Part shown: one piece after another, positions 24,848 through 33,064 of the stretch
How positions within the stretch are numbered: the stretch's first letter is position 1
Layout of the letters: each line of letters begins with the position of its first letter
Origin: QYOJ01 sp964616825
GTDB taxonomy: Bacteria > Bacteroidota > Bacteroidia > Bacteroidales > FEN-979
Length of the DNA stretch: 64,000 nt
NCBI GenBank assembly: GCA_964616825.1
Contig: CAZTSX010000003.1
Coordinates: 62,001-126,000 of the forward strand
Direction of reading: 5' to 3'
The notes under the pieces: generated by a model
What the model was told of the DNA's origin: nothing
The model's database searches: none
What the model saw: the letters and a program-made list of their open reading frames with translations, nothing else
Translations under genes and position numbers: made by a program

Positions 24848-25660
24848 TCAGGCAAAAAACAACAGGCTGATCGCCATGATTACCATACCTGCAATCAGGC
24901 CATAGATGGCGACATGGTGTTCCCCATACTTTTCAGCAGTTGGCAGGAGCTCATCAAGGGAGATGAAAACCATGATACCCGCCACAGACGCAAAGAGGAT
25001 ACCAAACACAATGTCGTTCATGAAGGGCATCAGGATGAAGAAACCGACCAGAGCTCCAACCGGTTCGGCCAGACCGGAAAGAAATGAGTAAAAGAAAGCC
25101 TTTCGTTTGTTCCCAGTGGCGTAATAGATGGGAACTGAGACTGCGATCCCTTCCGGGATGTTATGTATGGCGATGGCTACCGCGATAGAGATACCTAAAG
25201 CCGGATCGGTGAGAGCAGCTGTGAATGTCGCCAATCCTTCGGGGAAATTATGGATGGCGATCGCCAGGGCGGAGAAGAGTCCCATGCGCAACAGGGTCTT
25301 GTTTTTTTTGTCACCGGTAGCCGGTTTCAGATCTTCCACACTTCTCGGTTCATGTGGGTTTTCGAACGAGGGGACCAGCCTGTCGATCAGGGCAATGAAT
25401 GCAAGCCCTCCAAAGAAAGCCAGCGTCGTTACCCAGTATCCTTCGGTTTCACCAAGTGCAGCAGATAGAGTATCCTTAGCTTTAGGAAAGATCTCCACAA
25501 GTGAGACATAGATCATCACGCCTGCAGAGAATCCCAAAGCTCCTGCCAGGAATTTCGTGTTGGTTCGTTTGGAGAAAAAAGCTACAGCGCTACCGATGCC
25601 GGTTGATAATCCGGCGAAGAGGGTGAGTCCGAAAGCGAAGTAGAAAGGTTGAAGCTCCAT
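24848..25660 (-). CDS. zupT: ZIP-family divalent metal transporter (ZupT-like)
   Basis: Inner-membrane protein of 270 residues with eight predicted membrane segments. The family's metal-binding helices carry HNFPEGLATF (about residue 136) and HNIPEGIAVSVPIYY (about 165), the signature of the GufA/ZupT branch, which takes up zinc and other divalent metals. The cytosolic loop between segments 3 and 4 is charged (ENPHEPRSVEDLK). It lies 10 bases after the hypothetical exported protein at 25670 in the same direction. Confidence 0.9.
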   Translation of the reverse strand: MELQPFYFAFGLTLFAGLSTGIGSAVAFFSKRTNTKFLAGALGFSAGVMIYVSLVEIFPKAKDTLSAALGETEGYWVTTLAFFGGLAFIALIDRLVPSFENPHEPRSVEDLKPATGDKKNKTLLRMGLFSALAIAIHNFPEGLATFTAALTDPALGISIAVAIAIHNIPEGIAVSVPIYYATGNKRKAFFYSFLSGLAEPVGALVGFFILMPFMNDIVFGILFASVAGIMVFISLDELLPTAEKYGEHHVAIYGLIAGMVIMAISLLFFA

Positions 25661-25669
25661 GGATCAAGG

Positions 25670-26308
25670 CTAAGGCGTACACATTTCATTATACTCCTCG
25701 ACAATTCGTTTCATGTCTTCGGATTTATACGTTCTGTCGGTTATTTTCCCGGCAAGACCAGGGCAATCTGATAGATAGTTGCACATATCTTTTCGAAAGA
25801 AGGCTATCCTGGGCCTGAAAAGTTCTCCGCTGTTTTTCTGTAGAATTTTCACAACACGCCATCCGGGAGACTCTCTCATCACCACATCAGGAGATGTGGA
25901 ATTACTCCCTGCAAATCCATCGTATTCATAAAAGTTGAACATGTTTAATGTTCCATCCAGAATCAGTTGGAGAAATATTCTTGGGGCTGGGTTAAACCCG
26001 CTACTGGAAGCTTTAATGGAATTTTTTACAGAGAGAAATCTGACCGGAGTGCCCCGATAGGTAAAACAGAACTCCCTGGCCTGATCTGGCATCAGGGTGT
26101 GAGCCTGGGTATTTTTATCACCATATTTTACCTTCCATTGCATTTTCTCATAGGTGAGGACATTTGAGAGCAGATTGACCGGAACACGAAAAACTGTTCT
26201 GACCGTATCCCCGGCATTGGTAATGAAATATCCCTGGACTTTTGCTCCAAACGACACAGGAACTGAACAAGCAATGATAGCGATGATGATGATGAATCCT
26301 TTTCGCAT
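25670..26308 (-). CDS. Exported protein of unknown function
   Basis: Predicted secreted protein of 212 residues: signal peptide at 1-21 (hydrophobic IIIIAIIACSVPVSFG), then a soluble part. The beginning GYFITNAGDTVRTVFRVP resembles the opening of a group of Bacteroidota exported proteins, where a phrase of the type GYI-GDT is followed by beta-strands. I do not recognise a catalytic motif. It lies between the fusion gene (26318) and zupT in the same orientation, 9 bases from the former's stop. Confidence 0.65.
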   Translation of the reverse strand: MRKGFIIIIAIIACSVPVSFGAKVQGYFITNAGDTVRTVFRVPVNLLSNVLTYEKMQWKVKYGDKNTQAHTLMPDQAREFCFTYRGTPVRFLSVKNSIKASSSGFNPAPRIFLQLILDGTLNMFNFYEYDGFAGSNSTSPDVVMRESPGWRVVKILQKNSGELFRPRIAFFRKDMCNYLSDCPGLAGKITDRTYKSEDMKRIVEEYNEMCTP

Positions 26309-26317
26309 TGTACAAAT

Positions 26318-28576
26318 TTACATAAATCCTTTTTTCCGATCAGCCAGGATCGCATCAATTTCTGTGACCAATTGATCAGCATTCTCTTTGGTGAAGCAGA
26401 GAGGAGGTTTAATCTTCAGTACATTTTCAAAGGGACCATCCGTATCTACAAGAATCCCCCTCTCTTTCAGTTCATTCTGAATGAATGCTGCCAGACTGGT
26501 AGCAGGCTCCCGGGTCAAAGGGTCGTTGATAAATTCCACACCCAGGAAGAGACCTGATCCGCGAACATCGCCGATGTACAGGTAATTGGATTGTAGTTGT
26601 TTCAATCGTTTGATCAGATAGTTCCCTGTTTCAAGGGCATTCTCCTGAAGTTTTTCACTCTCCATTACATCCAGGACAGCCATACCGATCGCACAGGAGA
26701 CCGGATTCCCTCCATACGAACTGAAGAACTCCATCCCATTTTCAAAGGAGCTTGCGATTTCTTCTGTGCAGACAACAGCAGCCATCGGGTGTCCGTTTCC
26801 AATTGGTTTTCCCAGGACCACGATATCCGGGATCACATCATACATCTCATAACCCCAAAAATGGCTTCCCAGCCGGCCAAAACCTGTCTGCACTTCATCG
26901 GAAATGCAGACTCCACCCTGTTTCCGGATGAGCCCATATATCTCCTTCAGATACCCCTCAGGGAAGGGAACCTGCCCGGCACAACCGATGATTGGCTCAG
27001 CAATGAATCCGGCTATTTCTCCATCCCGAGGTGCGAACTTCTTTGTATTCTCTTTTGTAGTCAACTTTCCCCGTGTTATTGCCGGAATAGGGACAGTAAT
27101 CACATGTTGAGGATTCCCTTTTCCTCCTTCTCTGCTGAATTTATAGTGACTGATGTCAATCCCGGTGCCGGTATTCCCATGATACCCCATCTCCATCACC
27201 ACCAGATCTGATTTTAGGGTGTGCTTGAAAGCCAGTCTGATGGCCAGGTCGCTGGCAGCACTTCCGGAGTTGACAAAAAAGACTTTGTTTAATGAATCGG
27301 GAAACTTAGACAGGAGTCTCTCCGCATAGTCATTCAGTTCATCGTAAAGATACCGGGTATTGGTGTTAAGTCGGGCCATGGTTCGTTGCCCGGCTTCCAC
27401 CACAACCGGGTGGCAATGCCCGACATGCGGGATATTATTTCGTGCATCCAGGTAAGTGTTCCCAAGGGTATCGTACATATATTGAAATGCAGCACGCTCC
27501 ATTTGAATCGGAGTGGAGTAGGAGAGGGATAGCGATTTGCTGATATACTTAGATCGTTTTTCTAAACAGTTCTCTATTGATTCCGGGATTTCTACAGGGA
27601 GATTGGCTGCTTTTCGAAAAGCTGATCTGGCATGAATGGGATTAATGGTGATCCATTGATGTAACAATGTCCATGAAGATTTCTCACTGATCGTCATGTA
27701 TTCATTATCCGGGTGGGTTATTTTTGCATGTGCAGCGTGACTTACTCCGATGCAGAGACGGGCAGCAACCAGGTAGTATAGAACATCTATCTCCCTAGTT
27801 TCAAGTGGCAAAATCTTGCAATACCCACGAATGACAGGTAGCGCCCATTTCAACGGATCCTTTTTATCGAACATGATGTAGGAGATTGCGATAGCCAGAT
27901 CATTGATCAGTAATGAATAGAACAGGTCACCGAAATCGATTATCCCTGTAACCCTGTTATCCTTCACAAGTACATTCAGGTCGTTGACATCCCCGTGGAT
28001 GATGCTCTGACGGAGTTCCGAAACCCGGGGCCTCACCAGTTCGTTGTATTGCATGTAAAAATAGTCGACCAGTTTTCTGTCTGCCGGGTTAGAGATAAGT
28101 TTGCTGTATTTTCTGGTCAGGTCTATGTGCAGGGTATCCCATTCGTACCTGCGGGCTTCGATTACCGGGTTTCGGATTTCCAGAAGTTGGCTGTCCATTC
28201 GGCCCAGCAGGGTGCCAAATGATTCCAGCAGTTCTTCTGTGTGATCTGTTTTTCCAAGAAGGTCACCGTCAAGATATGGTAGAAGACGAAAAATCAGGTT
28301 GGTTTTACCATCTTTAACGCTGACGAGATAACCGCCTGAAGTTGTTTTGACTGGCTTAGGGTAATAGCCTGGCAGGTCTTCTGAAAGCTTATTCAGGATC
28401 TCATTTTCAGCATCCAGTAGCTTGCTGAGGTTTGGCTCCTCAGAATATTGTTTCAACACAAAGCTCCCATCCTCTGTGGTTACCTGATAGTTTTTATTAT
28501 CATATCCCCAGAGCTCGATAATCCCTGCTTGATCAATCGCATAATTTTTTCTAAGAATATGACTAATTGTGTTCAT
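26318..28576 (-). CDS. Kinase-phospholyase fusion: APH-like kinase plus class III PLP domain
   Basis: Two-domain protein of 752 residues. Residues 1-310 are an aminoglycoside-phosphotransferase-fold kinase: HGDVNDLN (catalytic Asp196) and IIDFGD (metal-binding Asp214). Residues about 345-750 are a class III PLP enzyme with VNSGSAASDLA, ISDEVQTGFGR and the Schiff-base Lys590 in LGKPIGNGHP. That last motif is typical of the ethanolamine-phosphate and 5-phosphohydroxylysine phospholyases (human ETNPPL and PHYKPL). Such fusions suggest phosphorylation of an amino alcohol or hydroxylysine, then elimination of ammonia and phosphate to an aldehyde. The M23-like domain found between them in some homologues is absent. 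The ATG overlaps the M28 peptidase stop (ATGA). Annotation as a plain aminotransferase would be misleading. Confidence 0.85.
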   Translation of the reverse strand: MNTISHILRKNYAIDQAGIIELWGYDNKNYQVTTEDGSFVLKQYSEEPNLSKLLDAENEILNKLSEDLPGYYPKPVKTTSGGYLVSVKDGKTNLIFRLLPYLDGDLLGKTDHTEELLESFGTLLGRMDSQLLEIRNPVIEARRYEWDTLHIDLTRKYSKLISNPADRKLVDYFYMQYNELVRPRVSELRQSIIHGDVNDLNVLVKDNRVTGIIDFGDLFYSLLINDLAIAISYIMFDKKDPLKWALPVIRGYCKILPLETREIDVLYYLVAARLCIGVSHAAHAKITHPDNEYMTISEKSSWTLLHQWITINPIHARSAFRKAANLPVEIPESIENCLEKRSKYISKSLSLSYSTPIQMERAAFQYMYDTLGNTYLDARNNIPHVGHCHPVVVEAGQRTMARLNTNTRYLYDELNDYAERLLSKFPDSLNKVFFVNSGSAASDLAIRLAFKHTLKSDLVVMEMGYHGNTGTGIDISHYKFSREGGKGNPQHVITVPIPAITRGKLTTKENTKKFAPRDGEIAGFIAEPIIGCAGQVPFPEGYLKEIYGLIRKQGGVCISDEVQTGFGRLGSHFWGYEMYDVIPDIVVLGKPIGNGHPMAAVVCTEEIASSFENGMEFFSSYGGNPVSCAIGMAVLDVMESEKLQENALETGNYLIKRLKQLQSNYLYIGDVRGSGLFLGVEFINDPLTREPATSLAAFIQNELKERGILVDTDGPFENVLKIKPPLCFTKENADQLVTEIDAILADRKKGFM

Positions 28577-29733
28577 CTTTGAACGATTAGTATCACTCCT
28601 TCCACAGCAAATGGACCGCTAGCCGTTCCCCAGGCTCTTTTGGGCTGCTTCCTTGGTTTTCTCTTCTCCATTGTAAAGGGGAAATCGGGATTGATACCGT
28701 TGATGGGCTTGCATATTTTCTCCATGTCATCCCACATCGCTTCAGATACAAACATGCTGGTTGGGGCAGTCGGACCCCCATCCCGGCTGATCATATTGGA
28801 GATCTTCTCCAGCTTCTCCTTATTCCGTTTGATCCAGCTTCTGGAGCCCAGCAATCCGAATTCTTCCCCAGCCCATAAGCAGACCAGGATTGTCCGTTTT
28901 GGTTTTCCGCCGGCTTTCATGATCAACCGGGCGGCTTCAATAGCTGGGGCCACACCTGAACCATTATCAACGGCACCGGTTGCCACGTCATACGAATCCA
29001 GATGCCCGCCCATGATTACATACTCATCAGGGTATTTCGTTCCCGGAATGATACCAATAACATTGTGATATTTCACCGGACCCATTTTGAACCAGTTGCG
29101 AATATCAAACTCCAACTCAAAGGTGCGACGCTCTTTTGCCATCTGTTCAATGATCTTGTACTGATGTTCATCGAGTTTGATATCCGGTACCGTTGGTAAT
29201 GTTTCGAAGGTAATGTGATCGATATTCTTACGATCATACGTTGCTACGATCGGATAGCCATTGTTCTTTCCGGAAATCAAGATCCATGCTCCTTTTAATC
29301 TTCCTTTCATCCGGTCAAATTCGGATTGTGATTTTGGCTCCAGCAATACATGACCACGTTGAACGCCTTTTGTTCCTGAGGTATATGATGGAGTAGCAAA
29401 ATGCAAGTGCATGCCCTCTTCTCCCAGCAACCTGCCAAACCATGGCCCACGGTTAAAACCAATAGGGAGTTCGCCAGCTTCGTCAAGCTCAACTTCCATC
29501 CCCCACTCTTCAAATTTGCTAGCGGCCCATTCAGCCGCATTATCATAAGCTGCAGAGCCGACTGGCCGTCCGCCAAACCGGTTGCAAAGGATGTCGAGGT
29601 GGTTCATTGTCTGGTTATCGTTTTTCCCGATCTCGATGATCTGTTCGATAACTTTTCGTTCCGATTGAGCAGAAGATGAAGTGGCCAGCCATATAGATAT
29701 AATAGACAAACTAATTAGTGAGAGCTGTTTCAT
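28573..29733 (-). CDS. M28-family metallopeptidase, C-terminally truncated
   Basis: Exported aminopeptidase/carboxypeptidase-type protein, 386 residues from the ATG at 29733 (signal peptide to about SSSAQ; an upstream TTG at 29757 is less likely). Zinc ligands visible: His in GGHLDSYD, Asp in AVDNGSG, Glu pair in WAGEEFG and the Asp of SRDGG. The usual C-terminal end, which contains the last zinc-binding histidine in a WHTxxD-like motif, is missing: the text stops just after SGPFAVEGV with ILIVQR, and the stop overlaps the next gene's ATG. It is probably inactive or a remnant after loss of about 80 residues. Confidence 0.75.
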   Translation of the reverse strand: MKQLSLISLSIISIWLATSSSAQSERKVIEQIIEIGKNDNQTMNHLDILCNRFGGRPVGSAAYDNAAEWAASKFEEWGMEVELDEAGELPIGFNRGPWFGRLLGEEGMHLHFATPSYTSGTKGVQRGHVLLEPKSQSEFDRMKGRLKGAWILISGKNNGYPIVATYDRKNIDHITFETLPTVPDIKLDEHQYKIIEQMAKERRTFELEFDIRNWFKMGPVKYHNVIGIIPGTKYPDEYVIMGGHLDSYDVATGAVDNGSGVAPAIEAARLIMKAGGKPKRTILVCLWAGEEFGLLGSRSWIKRNKEKLEKISNMISRDGGPTAPTSMFVSEAMWDDMEKICKPINGINPDFPFTMEKRKPRKQPKRAWGTASGPFAVEGVILIVQR

Positions 29734-29785
29734 GTTTTTTTCAATAAAAGTACTCAAATATCAGAAATGAGAGTGATAACTGAAG

Positions 29786-31048
29786 CTATTTAGTTGCCAG
29801 ACAATTTTCGCCAACCAGGTGCCCGGTGCTCCATGCGACTTGCAGATTATACCCACCAGTCGGACCATCAATATCTAAAATTTCCCCACCAAAATAGAGA
29901 TTATCAACTAGTTTTGACTTCATTGTTTTTGAATCAACTTCTTTTAAGTTCACACCACCTGACGTAATAATTGCTTTTTCAAAACCAACAAGTCTTTTGA
30001 TACTAAGCTCAAATTCTTTTAAAAGGTGTGCTAATTTTTTTCTTTCAATTTTTGTTATTTCATTGACTTGTTTATTCCCATCAATTTCAGATAATTCAAC
30101 AATAACTGGAATTAGTTTTTTCGGGAGCAGTTTAGCTAAGCTATTTTTGAATAGTTTGTTTTTATATTCTTCAAAATCCCTGAGAATCCTTTTATCTAAG
30201 GTTGGATAATCAAGTGCTGGCTTATAATCTATTTTTATTTTTAAGTCTTGTATTTCCTTTTCATTAATTTTATTACTCAAATTTAATACTGTTGGGCCAT
30301 TTAAACCATCTCTTGTAAAATATGCTTCACCAAAACAGGAATAAAGTTTACGTTTTTTCCAGATACTAACTTCAACATTTTTCAAGTTCAGGCCTTCAAG
30401 TTTCTTCACTATTTTTTCGTTGATAATAATAGGGGTAAGTGCTGGTTTTGGTTCTACCACTGTATGCCCCATCTCGTCAAGCCATTTATAGGCATCACCG
30501 GTAGAACCAGTAACAGGATAAGATTTTCCTCCGGTTGAAATTAAGAAATTATCTGCAACAATCTCTTCGCCATTTTCTAAAATAACATTATCTATTTTTT
30601 TACCATTCTTCTTTTTCGTACTGATGGTTATTTTTTTAACCGGACTATTCAATTTGACTTCTACGTTGTTATCTTTCACGTATTTTTTTAAACAATCGAC
30701 AACATCCTTCGCATGATCTGAAGCAGGGAAAACTCGTCCACCTCTTTCTACTTTTAGTTTAAGTCCATGATTTTCAAAAAAAACCACCACGTCTCTGTTG
30801 GAAAATTTAGATAAAGCAGAATATAGAAACCTGCCGTTTTTCCCATAAATATCTATTATATTTTTCCACTCCTCTTCAGCACTTGTAATATTGCATCTGC
30901 CTTTTCCGGTAATTGAAAGTTTCACTCCCAGATGTTTATTTTTCTCAAGAATAATAACGCGGGAACCGAGTTCTCCTGCGTGTCCTGCTGCGATCATTCC
31001 GGCAGGTCCACCACCAATAACGGCTAAGTTGTAGATATTACTTCTCAT
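29786..31048 (-). CDS. BaiN/HI0933-family flavoprotein (AT-rich)
   Basis: FAD-dependent oxidoreductase of the HI0933/BaiN family, 420 residues. FAD-binding motif IGGGPAGMIAAGHAG (residues 11-25), the family markers KLSITGKGRCNIT (about 49-61) and YPVTGSTGDAY, and the C-terminal GGEILDIDGPTGGYNLQVAWSTGHLVG that contacts FAD. The physiological substrate is unknown for most members. Base composition is far lower in G+C than in the neighbours (13 of 60 at 30001-30060, against 35 of 60 at 28921-28980), and the protein is rich in lysine and isoleucine, suggesting recent acquisition. Confidence 0.88.
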   Translation of the reverse strand: MRSNIYNLAVIGGGPAGMIAAGHAGELGSRVIILEKNKHLGVKLSITGKGRCNITSAEEEWKNIIDIYGKNGRFLYSALSKFSNRDVVVFFENHGLKLKVERGGRVFPASDHAKDVVDCLKKYVKDNNVEVKLNSPVKKITISTKKKNGKKIDNVILENGEEIVADNFLISTGGKSYPVTGSTGDAYKWLDEMGHTVVEPKPALTPIIINEKIVKKLEGLNLKNVEVSIWKKRKLYSCFGEAYFTRDGLNGPTVLNLSNKINEKEIQDLKIKIDYKPALDYPTLDKRILRDFEEYKNKLFKNSLAKLLPKKLIPVIVELSEIDGNKQVNEITKIERKKLAHLLKEFELSIKRLVGFEKAIITSGGVNLKEVDSKTMKSKLVDNLYFGGEILDIDGPTGGYNLQVAWSTGHLVGENCLATK

Positions 31049-31113
31049 AAAACGAAATCCTTGGATTGTTTTTGAAAAGTGGTTAAGATTCCTATCACGA
31101 CAAAAAGGAAACC

Positions 31114-32355
31114 CTATATCCCAAAAGACTTATGAATCATTGTCTGCTTGTAATCCACTGTTCCACTGGCATCTTTCACATGAAAAATAAATAATCCGTC
31201 AGGTAAGTAGTCGATCTCCCAGCACCGGACGATGTACTTTTCATCTTTATTGAAGGTTCGTTGAAAGACAACTCTTCCATACATATTGCTGATAATAAGC
31301 TCAAGTAATCCAGTATATGGATGCCGCATCTTCAAGGCAAACCGGTAAAAAAAAGGGTTGGGGGAAATCCTGACAGGATTTAGTAGTGGATCTTCTGAGA
31401 TGAGCAGTTGTGTCATGGTTTCAGGGAAGCATTCCCAGAGTTCAAAAAGGTAGCCACTGGTGGATGTTCCGGCTGCTATGTATCCTGTATTCTCAATATT
31501 GAATCCTACCCCATATCCCCGGGCAGAACCAGGAAAGAGATTCACCTGTTCCCATGTATTGAGAATAGGGTCAAACGCCCATACGTCATGCAACGGTTTA
31601 AAGGCGAAATTGACACCACCCACAATATACCCTTTCCCACCGGATACAAACCCCATAGCTCCGGTACGGGCATCCCCCGGAAGATCTGACATCCGTTTCC
31701 AGTTGTTGTTCGCCGGATCATATTCCCACCAGTCTTTCAGGTAGGATGAACCATTATTACCCAATCCGATATAAATTTTACTATGGATCGCAAAGCCTGT
31801 GGCATAGCACCTGCCACTGCCAGGGAGACTGGCTTTTCGTGTCCAGGTCCTGCTAAAAGGATTATACTCCCAGATATCGTTTAATGCCTTCTCAGCCATA
31901 TCGAACCCGGTGGCAATAAATCCACGGTTGCCGTAATTGATCCCAACTGCAGCCATCCGGCTCTGGCCTGAAGGGAATGGTGTGCCGGTGCTCCAGGAAT
32001 CTGTTGCCTGATCCCACACATAGAGTTGGTGATTCATGCCGGAAGGATCCGCTCCTGTTGTGATATATGCTTTCTTACCAAGTGTAAAAACGGCGCTTGC
32101 GCGAAGAGGAGAAGGAAGATTTGACATGTATTTCCAGCTGTTGGAAACAGGATCATACTCCTGCAGGTCCTGCAAAAGATGATCCGATATTCCATTGGTA
32201 CCGGTAGCGATATACCCTTTGTTTCCAATAGAAAAACCAACTGTCTGCAACCGGGCAGGATCTCGAAAACTTTGACGCTCAACCCAGGTTTGCTGGGCAA
32301 CAACACACAAACCGCCCGCTATCAGGAGGCCGATTAACGAAAATTTCTTTAGCAT
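31114..32355 (-). CDS. T9SS-exported Kelch-repeat protein
   Basis: Secreted protein of 413 residues. The signal peptide ends near CVVAQ (residue 21). Six Kelch-type blades follow (about 25-310) with repeating patterns such as GYIATGTNGI, YDPVSNSWKYMSNLP, KAYITTGAD, WEYNPFSRTWTRKASLPG and GYIVGGVN, which predict a six-bladed beta-propeller. Residues about 330-413 form a C-terminal sorting domain (NPVRISPNPFFYRF ... DGLFIFHVKD) for T9SS export. The role is unknown; Kelch propellers usually bind proteins or sugars. Confidence 0.85.
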   Translation of the reverse strand: MLKKFSLIGLLIAGGLCVVAQQTWVERQSFRDPARLQTVGFSIGNKGYIATGTNGISDHLLQDLQEYDPVSNSWKYMSNLPSPLRASAVFTLGKKAYITTGADPSGMNHQLYVWDQATDSWSTGTPFPSGQSRMAAVGINYGNRGFIATGFDMAEKALNDIWEYNPFSRTWTRKASLPGSGRCYATGFAIHSKIYIGLGNNGSSYLKDWWEYDPANNNWKRMSDLPGDARTGAMGFVSGGKGYIVGGVNFAFKPLHDVWAFDPILNTWEQVNLFPGSARGYGVGFNIENTGYIAAGTSTSGYLFELWECFPETMTQLLISEDPLLNPVRISPNPFFYRFALKMRHPYTGLLELIISNMYGRVVFQRTFNKDEKYIVRCWEIDYLPDGLFIFHVKDASGTVDYKQTMIHKSFGI

Positions 32356-32385
32356 ATTTCAGCTATATCTTATATTGCTCGAAAA

Positions 32386-32393
32386 CAAATATA
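32386..32393 (-). promoter_or_regulatory. Candidate -7 box for the Kelch protein gene
   Basis: TATATTTG on the minus strand, 30 bases before the ATG at 32355, fits TAnnTTTG. No -33 TTTG at the expected distance. Confidence 0.45.
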
Positions 32394-32448
32394 GGCGCTA
32401 GGAGAGAGCGGTTTTACGGGAATTTTAGGACTTATGAACCGGTCATTG

Positions 32449-33012
32449 TTAATTCAATGCCGGGTCGGCAGGAAAATTAGCCCAGATTGCATAATCGGTG
32501 CCCATGTTTTTCAAGTAGTTCGACCAGAGCTCTTCCGGATTGGGATTGATCACCTCTTGTATAGATGCATGGGAAAGAACCCACGATTTTTCACTGATTT
32601 CACGATCAAGTTGGTTAGGATTCCAGCCTGAATATCCAAGGTAAAAGCGGATATCGTTTTCGGTAATCTTACCAGCCTCAATCAGGGTTTGGATAGCGTC
32701 GAGACTGCCTCCCCAGTATAAGCCATCAATGATCCGGAGACTATCCTCAATGTCGGGGTGGCTGTGTATGAAAAAGATGCAATCATTTTTTACTGGCCCG
32801 CCAAGGTAAACAGGGAAGTCATACCCACGGAATCCTTTGATTACTTCATCCAGGCGGGTGTTGATAGGTTTGTTGACAATGACCCCGAATGTACCTTCTT
32901 CATTGTGTTCCGCCAGTAAAACAACCGATTGGCGAAAATAAAAATCCTTGAGAGAAGGCTCTGAGATCAGTATGATTCCCTGTTTCGGCTTTATCATTTG
33001 TTGCTCTGTCAT
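32449..33012 (-). CDS. yqgE: YqgE/AlgH family protein
   Basis: Soluble protein of 187 residues matching the UPF0301 (YqgE/AlgH) family: GIILISEPSLKDFYFRQSVVLLAEHN near the start, GTFGVIVNKPI (about residue 41), then YLGGPVKNDCIFFIHSHP and the C-terminal YLGYSGWNPNQLDREISEKSW. The family is widespread but its molecular function is not settled. It is divergent from murL, with opposed -7 boxes in the 52-base gap. Confidence 0.9.
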   Translation of the reverse strand: MTEQQMIKPKQGIILISEPSLKDFYFRQSVVLLAEHNEEGTFGVIVNKPINTRLDEVIKGFRGYDFPVYLGGPVKNDCIFFIHSHPDIEDSLRIIDGLYWGGSLDAIQTLIEAGKITENDIRFYLGYSGWNPNQLDREISEKSWVLSHASIQEVINPNPEELWSNYLKNMGTDYAIWANFPADPALN

Positions 33013-33027
33013 TTCAGCGAAAATAAT

Positions 33028-33035
33028 TACATTTG
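33028..33035 (+). promoter_or_regulatory. Candidate -7 box for murL
   Basis: TACATTTG fits TAnnTTTG. TCTG at 33005-33008, 19 bases upstream, is one mismatch from TTTG. It would give a leader of about 23 bases before the murL start. Confidence 0.5.
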
Positions 33036-33049
33036 CGAAAGGATCAAAG

Positions 33050-33057
33050 CAAATATA
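33050..33057 (-). promoter_or_regulatory. Candidate -7 box for yqgE
   Basis: TATATTTG on the minus strand, 37 bases before the yqgE ATG. On that strand TTGA lies about 20 bases upstream (33080-33077), near the -33 position. It overlaps the murL leader, so the two divergent units share their control region. Confidence 0.5.
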
Positions 33058-33064
33058 ATACCAA

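Noticed and set aside
26313..26320. TAAATTTG -7 box for the exported protein at 25670-26308
   Set aside because: It ends only four bases before the ATG, leaving no room for a transcript start before the coding region.
26597..27211. 204-residue open frame on the plus strand
   Set aside because: Shadow of the PLP domain of the kinase-phospholyase gene, which is well supported.
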